Assembly: GCA_946542925.1 (NCBI GenBank)
Contig: CAMNLA010000021.1
Location: 1-64,000, forward strand
DNA: 64,000 nucleotides
Reading direction: 5' to 3'
From: UBA4363 sp002393965
GTDB lineage: Bacteria > Bacteroidota > Bacteroidia > Bacteroidales > Paludibacteraceae
Made by a program: the position numbers and the translations under genes. The notes under the pieces were generated by a model. It saw only the letters and a list, made by a program, of their open reading frames with translations, was not told where the DNA came from and searched no databases. The stretch's first letter is position 1. Every line of letters starts with the position of its first letter. Of this stretch, positions 23,889 to 31,821 are shown one piece after another.

Positions 23889-25331
23889 TCAAGGATTGAG
23901 GGTCTTTGAAATGCCCTGCTCGCGGTGGATAAGGCGGATACGAATGCCGAATTTCGATGCTAGATGTTCAGCGGTGTGCTGGGCAGAATAGACGGAACGG
24001 TGTTGACCTCCCGTACATCCGAAACAGACAGTGAGGGAGGTAAATCCGCGCCGTAGGTAGTCGGATACGTGACGATCAAGAAGTTGCCAGACGGACTGGA
24101 GGAAGAGGGTGATCTCTCCTCGCTGTTCGAGGAACTCAATGACAGGACGATCAAGGCCCGTAATCTGTTTGTAGGGTTCGTAGCGTCCTGGATTGTCCAT
24201 GCCTCGGCAGTCGAAGACATACCCACCTCCGTTGCCTGAGTCGTCAGTCGGAATGCCTTTCTTGAAGGAGAAACTATATACGGTCACAGTGAGTTTCTTT
24301 ACATTCTCTGGTGGCCATTCTTGCCTCTGCTGAAAGTTGGTGGCAAGGTCGTGGAGCAAAGAGCGAAGGTATGGGTAGTGGTCTGCAACACCTTGATTCA
24401 ATAGATCGCTTAGGTTTCGCATGGTGGCAGGTATGGCAGAGAGGAAGGTCTCTTTTCGTTCGAACCACCCACGGAATCCATAGGCTCCGAGTACCTGAAG
24501 GGTGCGGAAAAAGACGAAGAGAGAAAGCGTCTGACGGAAACGCGAAGTGTCAGTCTTGCGGTAGGATTGTAGGGCATGGAGGTAACAGTCAGTAAGCTCC
24601 TGACGCAAAGAGGCAGGATAGGCGGCACGTGACTGCCAGACAAAGGAGGCAACGTCATAGTGGATGGGACCGCGGCGTCCGCCTTGAAAGTCAATGAAAC
24701 GTGGTTCCCCATTCGTGATCATGACGTTACGCGACTGAAAGTCCCGATATAGGAACGTATCGGAATCTTCGGCAAGGAGGTCATCTGCCAGTCGTTGGAA
24801 GTCCTTTTCTAACGATGGCTCAAGGAATGGAAGCCCTGTTGCCTTGAGAAAACAGTATTTGAAGTAGTTGAGGTCCCACAATACAGTGTTGCGGTCAAAG
24901 GCAGGTTGGGGATAGCAGACCGAAAAGTCTAACCCTTGAGCCCCGCGAAATTGGAGAGATGGCAGCTGTTCAATGGTGCGGAATAGCATGCTCTTTTCTT
25001 CGTCGGAGAAATGACCGGTCGTAACACCTTTGTGTATGTACTGAAAAAGGGAGAGGTCTCCAAGGTCTTCCTGTATGTAGTGACTGAAGTCGGAGGTGGC
25101 GGCATAGACCTCTGGCGTGGGAAGGCCCTGCTTGAAGAAGTGACGCGCTAGAAGTACAAAACTGCGGTTTTCGTCGTTACTCTCGCCAATGACTCCGATT
25201 GCCCGCCGTTGTGGGGTGGAGAGACGGTAATAATGTCGGTTGGAACCGGCAGCCCGAAGTGGCGTAATTTCAGATGCAGGTTCTCCGAAGTGAGCGGAAA
25301 AGAGCTGTACAAGTTGTTCTGTATTTTGCAT
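23889..25331 (-). CDS. amgK: AmgK-like anomeric amino-sugar kinase fused to a RapZ C-terminal domain
   Basis: A 480-residue two-domain protein. Residues about 1-335 are an aminoglycoside-phosphotransferase-fold kinase (LRAAGSNRHYYRL nucleotide loop; YRDFQSRN at 195-202 as catalytic loop; IDFQGGRRGP at 213-222 as metal site) resembling AmgK, which phosphorylates MurNAc/GlcNAc on C1. Residues about 346-480 match the C-terminal domain of RapZ, with FKKGIPTD, VFDCRGMDNPGR and CFGCTGGQHRSVY (436-448). In E. coli that domain binds glucosamine-6-phosphate and the RapZ N-terminal Walker domain is separate; here no Walker domain is seen. The fusion couples recycling with an amino-sugar sensor, which is inference. 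Start is 25331; the longer frame to 25400 crosses the TATCTTTG promoter box. Confidence 0.85.
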   Translation of the reverse strand: MQNTEQLVQLFSAHFGEPASEITPLRAAGSNRHYYRLSTPQRRAIGVIGESNDENRSFVLLARHFFKQGLPTPEVYAATSDFSHYIQEDLGDLSLFQYIHKGVTTGHFSDEEKSMLFRTIEQLPSLQFRGAQGLDFSVCYPQPAFDRNTVLWDLNYFKYCFLKATGLPFLEPSLEKDFQRLADDLLAEDSDTFLYRDFQSRNVMITNGEPRFIDFQGGRRGPIHYDVASFVWQSRAAYPASLRQELTDCYLHALQSYRKTDTSRFRQTLSLFVFFRTLQVLGAYGFRGWFERKETFLSAIPATMRNLSDLLNQGVADHYPYLRSLLHDLATNFQQRQEWPPENVKKLTVTVYSFSFKKGIPTDDSGNGGGYVFDCRGMDNPGRYEPYKQITGLDRPVIEFLEQRGEITLFLQSVWQLLDRHVSDYLRRGFTSLTVCFGCTGGQHRSVYSAQHTAEHLASKFGIRIRLIHREQGISKTLNP

Positions 25332-25377
25332 AGGTGCTTTCTTGTCGGGATGAAAAACGTCCCTCGACAATAAGGGA

Positions 25378-25437
25378 CAAAGATACGTTATTTTTAACAA
25401 GAGAGCATCGGGGAACGCACGGTTTGTATTATCTTTG
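25378..25437. promoter_or_regulatory. Divergent promoters of amgK-murU operon and trpS
   Basis: TATCTTTG on the minus strand (25378-25385) serves the recycling operon and TATCTTTG on the plus strand (25430-25437) serves trpS. Both decide starts: 25331 and 25472. -33 boxes are weak on both sides. Confidence 0.6.
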
Positions 25438-25471
25438 CGAGTGTTTAAAAGTTTGGTATATTCAAGGAAAA

Positions 25472-26563
25472 ATGGGAAAAGTGATATTGACGGGTGACCG
25501 TCCGACTGGAAAACTGCATTTGGGACATTATGTCGGGTCTTTGAGACGTCGGGTCGAACTGCAGAATGCTGGAGACTATGACAAGATGTTCGTATTTATG
25601 GCTGACGTTCAAGCGTTGACGGATAATGCGGATAATCCAGAGAAAATCCGACAGAATATTATAGAGGTAGCATTGGACTATTTGGCGGCTGGACTCGATC
25701 CGGAGAAGTGCACATTGTTTATTCAAAGTCAGATTACAGAACTGACAGAACTCACGACTTATCTGATGAATTTGGTGACGGTGAGCCGCCTCCAACGTAA
25801 TCCGACAGTGAAGAGTGAGATCCAGATGCGCAACTTCGAGGCAAATATTCCTGTTGGATTTCTTTGTTACCCAGTGAGCCAGGCAGCGGATATTACGCTG
25901 TTCAAGGCAACTACAGTACCAGTGGGCGAGGACCAGGAACCGATGATAGAGCAGACACGTGAACTGGTACGCCGTTTCAATACGACATACGGCGAGGTGT
26001 TGGTCGAACCGCAAATTCTTTTGCCTGAGAATAAGGCGGCACTGCGACTGCCAGGTACTGATGGCAAGGCGAAGATGAGCAAGAGTTTGGGCAATTGCAT
26101 CTACCTTAGCGATACCGCAGAAAACGTATGGCAGAAGGTGCGTAGCATGTACACCGATCCGGATCACCTGAAGGTGACGGACCCGGGCAAGGTAGAAGGA
26201 AATACAGTATTTACCTATCTTGATGCGTTCAGCACAGACGAGGATTTCGCGACATTCCTGCCAGAGTATCAAAATCTGGATGAACTCAAGGAGCATTACC
26301 GCAAGGGTGGTTTGGGCGATATGAAGTGCAAGAAACTACTGAACGAAGTAATCAATAAAATGCTGGAACCGATGCGTAAGCGAAGACTTGAATACCAGCA
26401 GGATATTCCAGAAATCTACAATATGCTTAAAAAGGGGACGCAGAGTGCTCGTGAAACAGCGGCACAGACCATGGACGAGGTACGCCGCGCAATGCGCATC
26501 GATTATTTCAATGACACAGAACTAATCAAAGAACAGAGTGAACGTTTTTGTCAAGCCAAATGA
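25472..26563 (+). CDS. trpS: Tryptophanyl-tRNA synthetase
   Basis: A 363-residue class I synthetase. It has VILTGDRPTGKLHLGHYVGS (HIGH-type motif TGKLHLGHY at 11-19) and KAKMSKSLGNCIYLS (KMSKS motif, about 200-205). It charges tRNA-Trp. The ATG at 25472 follows the promoter box and the family's usual N-terminus. The C-terminus runs into the first copy of the palindromic repeat at 26543, so the last few residues (RFCQAK) and the stop codon come from repeat sequence. The rest of the protein looks intact and should be functional. Confidence 0.96.
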   Translation: MGKVILTGDRPTGKLHLGHYVGSLRRRVELQNAGDYDKMFVFMADVQALTDNADNPEKIRQNIIEVALDYLAAGLDPEKCTLFIQSQITELTELTTYLMNLVTVSRLQRNPTVKSEIQMRNFEANIPVGFLCYPVSQAADITLFKATTVPVGEDQEPMIEQTRELVRRFNTTYGEVLVEPQILLPENKAALRLPGTDGKAKMSKSLGNCIYLSDTAENVWQKVRSMYTDPDHLKVTDPGKVEGNTVFTYLDAFSTDEDFATFLPEYQNLDELKEHYRKGGLGDMKCKKLLNEVINKMLEPMRKRRLEYQQDIPEIYNMLKKGTQSARETAAQTMDEVRRAMRIDYFNDTELIKEQSERFCQAK

Positions 26564-26683
26564 GCAGAGTCAAGCTTGCTTGAACTCTGCCATGGCGAAA
26601 AAACGTCTATGAAAGTAAACGTTTTTGTCAAGCCAAATGAGCAGAGTCAAGCTTGCTTGAACTCTGCCATGGCGAAAAACGCT
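26543..26683 (+). repeat. Two tandem copies of the ~77-bp palindromic repeat at the trpS 3' end
   Basis: Copies begin at 26543 and 26620 (period 77). Each has an outer arm CGTTTTT paired with AAAAACG, the shared block AAGCCAAATGAGCAGAG, and a near-perfect inner hairpin GCAGAGTCAAGC / GCTTGAACTCTGC around a TT turn (one bulged A), then a spacer TCTATGAAAGTAAA. Same family as 8335-8710, about as divergent as a sister subgroup: the inner arms have changed in a way that keeps, and even improves, pairing. A short CTCACG/CGTGAG hairpin follows at 26682-26699. The rest of the 252-base gap to the nuclease gene shows nothing clear. Confidence 0.92.
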
Positions 26684-26815
26684 CACGACTATTCGTGAGT
26701 AAAAAAATCGTCTATACTTTTCATCTCCTCTATCCAACGTAATCTTACCTAAGTCGTTTACAATGGTTTTAATAAAGCGTCCTCGCAAGTCCGAAGTCGC
26801 TCATGTTTTTTCATT

Positions 26816-27859
26816 ATGAAAAGAAAGGTTTGTACGTTACTCATCACAATTGTATGGATGTGTCTGTTTTCCTATGCTGCGAAGGGTCGTTTTTGCCAAA
26901 CTGAGGTAGGAACGACAGATTTTAATGATAGACAACTCAAGGAACTGTTGAAAAAAGAGTCGAGACAGACGACTCTGCGTATGGGAAGAATATGGACGGA
27001 AAAGGATCGAAGTCTGTGGGAAAGTCAAATCTTGCATGTGACAACACAAATCTCAAAGACAAACTGGAACGTATGGCAATACGATTCACGAGTGAGTCAA
27101 CTCGAAGCTGAATGCGCACGTTATGATGCAGTGGTACGCACAATGAGGGAAGGATTCGTATTGCCACGAATCGATAAGGAGGAACGAGTACTTGGACATC
27201 GGGCCTATTGGACTGTATTCGATGCTAGACACTGCCAGGCTAAATGGGTGGCTTACATGCTGACGCGTGCAGAGATTAACCACCCGGTAACGAAACGAGA
27301 TGGAATGACTTGGCGTAAAGATCCACAGGAAAAGAATTCTCTGCGTGGAACAGAGTTGAAGGGAACGGGGTTTCAACGAGGACATATCATTCCGGCAGCG
27401 GATGTAAAATGGGATCTGGGAGCCATGACGGAATCGTTCTATACGACTAATATGATGCCACAGCAACGTGAAATGAATCGCGATGTATGGGAAGGTGTTG
27501 AGAGAATGCCACGCAAATTGGTGAAAGGCTTTTGCGATTCGATTTATATCGTCTCGGGACCGATGTGGGCTAAGAACCCTCGGCGGGTTGGACGGATGGG
27601 AGTCCCCATTCCGTCCGGATATTGGAGGGTGATGCTTCGGAGAGAATGCAGACGACGATTCGATGTGGATGGCAACGGATGGGAGGGCATAGCTTTCTTC
27701 GTTCCAATTGAAGCGGTTGCAAAGGAATCAACATTATATGCTATGAATATCAATCAACTGGAGAAATTGACTGGAATTGATTTCTTTCCGCTTTTGCCAG
27801 ACCAGATTGAGGAAGAGGTGGAGAAGGAATGGAACAGGGCGGCATGGCAGATGTCCTGA
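26816..27859 (+). CDS. Exported DNA/RNA non-specific endonuclease (EndoG/Serratia-nuclease fold)
   Basis: A 347-residue protein with a hydrophobic signal peptide (1-22) and a beta-beta-alpha-metal nuclease domain from about residue 130. The core reads TGFQRGHIIPAADVKWD with QRGH at 187-190, where H190 is the general base. FYTTNMMPQQREMNRDVWEG (209-228) supplies the metal-binding Asn (about N221) and following helix; YIVSGPMW follows. Relatives normally have DRGH; here the first Asp is Gln. Such enzymes degrade nucleic acids outside the cytoplasm for nutrition or defence. Residues 25-125 are a charged helical region of unknown role. Monocistronic, with a hairpin downstream. Confidence 0.86.
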   Translation: MKRKVCTLLITIVWMCLFSYAAKGRFCQTEVGTTDFNDRQLKELLKKESRQTTLRMGRIWTEKDRSLWESQILHVTTQISKTNWNVWQYDSRVSQLEAECARYDAVVRTMREGFVLPRIDKEERVLGHRAYWTVFDARHCQAKWVAYMLTRAEINHPVTKRDGMTWRKDPQEKNSLRGTELKGTGFQRGHIIPAADVKWDLGAMTESFYTTNMMPQQREMNRDVWEGVERMPRKLVKGFCDSIYIVSGPMWAKNPRRVGRMGVPIPSGYWRVMLRRECRRRFDVDGNGWEGIAFFVPIEAVAKESTLYAMNINQLEKLTGIDFFPLLPDQIEEEVEKEWNRAAWQMS

Positions 27860-27884
27860 ACGGCATGGCAATTGAGAGAAAAGA

Positions 27885-27919
27885 AAAAAGCCTCGAAGTA
27901 AAATACCTCAAGGCTTTTC
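27885..27919. terminator. Bidirectional terminator between the endonuclease and tRNA-Lys
   Basis: AAAAGCCT pairs with AGGCTTTT (27911-27918), A-rich to the left and T-rich to the right; it serves the endonuclease gene and the converging tRNA. Confidence 0.7.
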
Positions 27920-27921
27920 TG

Positions 27922-27994
27922 TGAACCGCCAGGGGATCGAACCCTGGACCCACAGATTAAGAGTCTGTTGCTCTACCAGCTGAGCTAGCGATTC
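27922..27994 (-). tRNA. tRNA-Lys (anticodon CTT)
   Basis: A 73-base cloverleaf on the minus strand. Acceptor GAATCGC pairs with GCGGTTC (one G-T wobble), discriminator A; anticodon stem ACAGA/TCTGT around loop CTCTTAA; T-arm CCAGG/CCTGG. No encoded CCA. Confidence 0.96.
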
Positions 27995-28358
27995 AAAGTT
28001 ATACGAAGTGTTTGTTCTTCGTTTTGCGGTTGCAAAGGTAGTGCTTTTTCATAAATGACAAACAAAAAAAGTAGTTTTTTTTGAAAAATTCGAATAATGT
28101 GCCCTATGAGTACATGTGGCGTGTTCGAAAAACGTATATTTGTATAGGATGTTAGATGTCTTTTCTGACTTGTTGTGTAAAGTCCTGCCATTCTGTCAGA
28201 GGTTGATTGTTAGGAATAGTTTTTGACTCTGTATTGAAAATGTAAGGATGAGATTTGGATTCTGCTATGGTAAAAAAGTTTATTGAGTATAAAATTTTTA
28301 CGACAGATATATTCTAAATAAAGAAACACAGTAACAGAGAAGAAAATCAAAATAAATT
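27995..28358. other. Intergenic region upstream of clpC
   Basis: It holds the tRNA-Lys promoter (28033-28062, minus). The remaining 290 bases before clpC are A+T-rich. I see no gene, and no clear TAnnTTTG box for clpC, so its promoter may be of a stress-sigma or otherwise non-standard type. Confidence 0.5.
28033..28062 (-). promoter_or_regulatory. Promoter of tRNA-Lys
   Basis: On the minus strand TTTG (28059-28062) and TACCTTTG (28033-28040), spacer 18, lie 38 bases before the tRNA. Confidence 0.65.
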
Positions 28359-30983
28359 ATGATGGAAACTCAATATACACAAGATGTGAAGGATGCTCTG
28401 CTCTACAGTAGAGAAGAGGCGGAGCGTCTTGGTAATAATTATATCGGTCCGGAACACTTGCTACTTGGACTGTTACGACAGCCAGAATGTAAGGCAGTGC
28501 GCTTGCTGAATGATTTGAATGTTGATCTAAATGTTTTGAAAGCAAGAATAGAAGAGGAAATACGAACTCGTGATAACGTGGTGGGACGTGAAATCCCATT
28601 GCTCAAATCAACAGATCGTATCCTCAAACTGATTTATCTGGAGGTGAAGGTGATGAACGATACGGAAGCTGATACGGAACATCTGCTGCTGGCAATATTG
28701 CAGGTAGAAGAGAACCTGGCAGCGGAACTCCTACAGTCAATGTATCACGTGGATTTTATTACCGCACGCGATTTGCTAAAACAACAGAAAGATGAGGCAG
28801 CGCGTAAGAGAGGCGCCTCGTCAGCTCCGATGGATCTCGATACATTCGATGAGGAGGATGAGGAGGATTTTGCTCCGCAAGGTCCGAGAGAAAGCGTGCT
28901 GCGTGAACGTGAAACGACAAATCAGAAACGTTCGGATACTCCAGTGCTGGATAATTTTGGCACTGACATGAACCAGGCTGCGGAAGAAGGACGTTTGGAT
29001 CCCGTTGTTGGACGAGATATGGAGATTGAACGCATCGCACAGATTCTCAGTCGACGAAAAAAAAACAACCCAATCCTGATCGGAGAACCTGGTGTCGGAA
29101 AAAGTGCTATCGTTGAAGGACTCGCTCTTCGTATTGTACAACATAGAGTTTCTCACGTTCTTTCCGATAAGCGTATCATTGCTTTGGATATGGCATCGAT
29201 TGTTGCGGGAACGAAATATCGAGGTCAATTTGAGGAACGTATCAAGGCAATTCTGAACGAGTTGCAGCGCAATCCGAATGTTATTCTCTTTATTGATGAA
29301 ATTCATACGATAGTGGGAGCAGGTAGCGCTCCAGGTTCCTTGGATGCCGCTAATATGCTGAAACCAGTTTTGGCTCGTGGTGAAATACAGTGTATTGGAG
29401 CGACGACACTGGATGAATACCGTACCAATATTGAGAAAGACGGGGCCTTGGAACGACGGTTCCAAAAGGTGATGGTGGAACCGACATCGGAAGAGGAGAC
29501 AGAACAGATACTGCAAAATATAAAGGAACGCTATGAAAATCATCATAATGTCCTTTATACACCAGATGCTTTGAAAGCTTGTGTGCGATTGACAGGACGA
29601 TATCTGACAGACCGTTGTTTTCCCGATAAGGCTATTGATGCCTTGGACGAGGCGGGATCACGGGTTCATATTATGAATGTTCGTCTCCCGAAAAAGATAG
29701 AACAGATAGAAAAGGATTTGGAACAGGTCCGTCAGTATAAGAAGGAGGCGGTGGAGCGTCAAGATTATATTCAGGCTGCCGACTATCGCGATCAGGAAAA
29801 ACAGAAAAATAACGAACTGACTGCGGCAAAAAAAGCATGGGAGTCAGAGATAAGGGAAAATCGCGAAACGGTAACAGAAGAAAAGGTGGCTGAAGTGGTT
29901 GCGATGATGAGTGGTGTGCCTGTACAACGTATTGCACGGACAGAAGGTCTTCGATTGTTGCAGATGCCTCAAGAACTGAGGAAACGGGTGATTGGACAAG
30001 ATACGGCAGTGGATAAGGTCGTGAAGGCTATTCAGCGTAATCGTGTGGGACTTAAAGACCCGAACCGACCGATTGGCTCGTTTATCTTTCTGGGACCAAC
30101 GGGTGTGGGAAAAACGTACCTTGCTCAGGCTTTGGCGGAGTTCCTTTTCGATAGCTCAGATGCCATTATTCGTGTTGACATGAGTGAGTACATGGAGAAG
30201 TTCGCCGTCTCTAGGCTCATTGGTGCACCTCCGGGATACGTAGGTTATGAGGAGGGTGGACAACTCACGGAGAAGGTAAGACGAAAACCATATTCCCTGA
30301 TCCTGCTCGATGAAATAGAAAAAGCACATCCAGATGTTTTTAACTTATTGTTGCAGGTCTTGGATGAGGGACGCTTGACTGATAGTCTTGGAAGAAAAGT
30401 TGATTTCCGCAATACAATCATCATTATGACGTCAAACGTGGGTACACGACAATTGAAAGATTTTGGTCGTGGAGTGGGCTTTGAGATGAAGAACGCAACG
30501 GATGATCGATATGTGGGAGGTATCAATTCAGACTACTCGAAAAGTGTAATCCAAAAGGCTTTGAACAGAACGTTCTCACCAGAATTTTTGAACCGCGTGG
30601 ATGATGTGATTATCTTCGATCAACTCTCTAAGGAACATATTCTGAAAATCATTGATATTGAACTTGCTAAACTGAATGGCCGGTTCAAACAGATGGGCTA
30701 TGATTTTGCGATTTTGGATGCTGCCAAGAATTTTATTGCGGAGAAAGGCTATGACGTCCAGTTTGGTGCACGCCCATTAAAGCGTGCTGTACAGAAATAT
30801 GTTGAGGACATCTTGTCGGAACTGCTGTTACGCAATGAATTGATGGAAGGAAATCAAATTGTACTGGATTTGGATAAGAAAAAAGGTGCCATTGTAGTGA
30901 AGGAAACAAAATCTTCCAAAGAGAAGAAAACGACGGAAAAGAGGAAGAAATCAAGCGTCCCGGTAGGGAAACGTGATGCGTAA
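28359..30983 (+). CDS. clpC: ClpC-type AAA+ unfoldase
   Basis: An 874-residue Hsp100 protein. N-domain Clp repeats (NNYIGPEHLLLGLL at 26-39 and a second at about 105), an acidic linker (160-172), the first ATPase domain with Walker A GEPGVGKS (242-249) and Walker B ILFIDEIH (308-315), a UVR/M-domain (about 449-484) and the second ATPase domain with Walker A GPTGVGKT (578-585). It unfolds substrates and feeds them to ClpP, which is not in this window. An unusual feature is the very basic C-terminal tail rich in Lys/Ser (KETKSSKEKKTTEKRKKSS). ATG at 28359 or 28362. Confidence 0.95.
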   Translation: MMETQYTQDVKDALLYSREEAERLGNNYIGPEHLLLGLLRQPECKAVRLLNDLNVDLNVLKARIEEEIRTRDNVVGREIPLLKSTDRILKLIYLEVKVMNDTEADTEHLLLAILQVEENLAAELLQSMYHVDFITARDLLKQQKDEAARKRGASSAPMDLDTFDEEDEEDFAPQGPRESVLRERETTNQKRSDTPVLDNFGTDMNQAAEEGRLDPVVGRDMEIERIAQILSRRKKNNPILIGEPGVGKSAIVEGLALRIVQHRVSHVLSDKRIIALDMASIVAGTKYRGQFEERIKAILNELQRNPNVILFIDEIHTIVGAGSAPGSLDAANMLKPVLARGEIQCIGATTLDEYRTNIEKDGALERRFQKVMVEPTSEEETEQILQNIKERYENHHNVLYTPDALKACVRLTGRYLTDRCFPDKAIDALDEAGSRVHIMNVRLPKKIEQIEKDLEQVRQYKKEAVERQDYIQAADYRDQEKQKNNELTAAKKAWESEIRENRETVTEEKVAEVVAMMSGVPVQRIARTEGLRLLQMPQELRKRVIGQDTAVDKVVKAIQRNRVGLKDPNRPIGSFIFLGPTGVGKTYLAQALAEFLFDSSDAIIRVDMSEYMEKFAVSRLIGAPPGYVGYEEGGQLTEKVRRKPYSLILLDEIEKAHPDVFNLLLQVLDEGRLTDSLGRKVDFRNTIIIMTSNVGTRQLKDFGRGVGFEMKNATDDRYVGGINSDYSKSVIQKALNRTFSPEFLNRVDDVIIFDQLSKEHILKIIDIELAKLNGRFKQMGYDFAILDAAKNFIAEKGYDVQFGARPLKRAVQKYVEDILSELLLRNELMEGNQIVLDLDKKKGAIVVKETKSSKEKKTTEKRKKSSVPVGKRDA

Positions 30984-31036
30984 TATTCCTCTATCTAAGA
31001 TCTTCTCTAACTGTTTGCCAACGAATCCGATGAGTT

Positions 31037-31702
31037 TTATTTCGCGTTAGTAGAGAGGGATGAATGGTGATGGCGCTTTTGAAAATCAGCGCACCAGTCA
31101 GTCAGACCACAGGTTGTACATTTTGGAACTCTGGCCGTACAAGTGTAGCGTCCATGTAATAGTAACCAATGATGTGCTTTGGAGAGCAGCGAGGATGGAA
31201 TGTGACGTACTAGTGCTTTCTCGGTGGCTAAGGGCGTAGATGTGTGGCAGAGACCAAGACGATTGGCAACACGAAAGACGTGTGTATCAACAGGCATGGC
31301 ATTACCGCCGAACGCTACCGCCTGCATGACATTTGCTGTCTTTCGACCGACACCAGGCAAGGAAGTGAGCTCTTCCATCTCTTGGGGAACTTCGCCATTG
31401 AACCGAAGAACTAATTGACGTGACATGTCAGCAAGATGTGATGCCTTACTGTTTGGATAAGAAATGGAGGAAATGAATGGTAGAATTTCCTTCGACGTTG
31501 CTTTAGACATGGCGTATGCGTCTGGATAGTGCGCAAATAGCGTTGGCGTAACCATATTGACCCTTTTGTCGGTGCATTGTGCGGAGAGAATAACGGCTAC
31601 AAGTAACTGAAAATCACTTTGAAAGTGAAGTTCGCTTTGTGCATCTGGACGGTTTTGAATGAACCATTGAAGTATTTTTTCGTATCGCTGTCGTATCGTC
31701 AT
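31037..31702 (-). CDS. nth: Endonuclease III (DNA glycosylase/AP lyase)
   Basis: A 221-residue base-excision repair enzyme that removes oxidised pyrimidines and cuts abasic sites. The helix-hairpin-helix LPGVGRKTANV carries catalytic Lys121, VDTHVFRV carries Asp139, and the 4Fe-4S loop C188-x6-C195-x2-C198-x5-C204 is intact. Length is typical (E. coli Nth 211). It converges on clpC (53-base gap) and diverges from ftsK. A minus-strand TATATTTG box at 31760-31767 probably drives it. Confidence 0.95.
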   Translation of the reverse strand: MTIRQRYEKILQWFIQNRPDAQSELHFQSDFQLLVAVILSAQCTDKRVNMVTPTLFAHYPDAYAMSKATSKEILPFISSISYPNSKASHLADMSRQLVLRFNGEVPQEMEELTSLPGVGRKTANVMQAVAFGGNAMPVDTHVFRVANRLGLCHTSTPLATEKALVRHIPSSLLSKAHHWLLLHGRYTCTARVPKCTTCGLTDWCADFQKRHHHSSLSTNAK

Positions 31703-31759
31703 AAGATATGAATGAGAAGATGTCCTTCAAATTTAGGATGAAAGGGTAAAATCACAGAC

Positions 31760-31797
31760 CAAATATAGCGTAAATACTTTGTTAATTACTATATTTG
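31760..31797. promoter_or_regulatory. Divergent -7 boxes of nth and ftsK
   Basis: Minus-strand TATATTTG (31760-31767) lies 58 bases before nth; plus-strand TATATTTG (31790-31797) lies 25 bases before ftsK. -33 elements are not clear. Confidence 0.5.
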
Positions 31798-31821
31798 CAA
31801 GCAATTTGAAAGAAAGAAAAA

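Noticed and set aside
25332..25400. Extended start of the AmgK-RapZ protein
   Set aside because: The added codons include the minus-strand TATCTTTG promoter box.
26570..26788. Minus-strand open frame of 72 codons
   Set aside because: It translates the palindromic repeat copies and flanking non-coding DNA.
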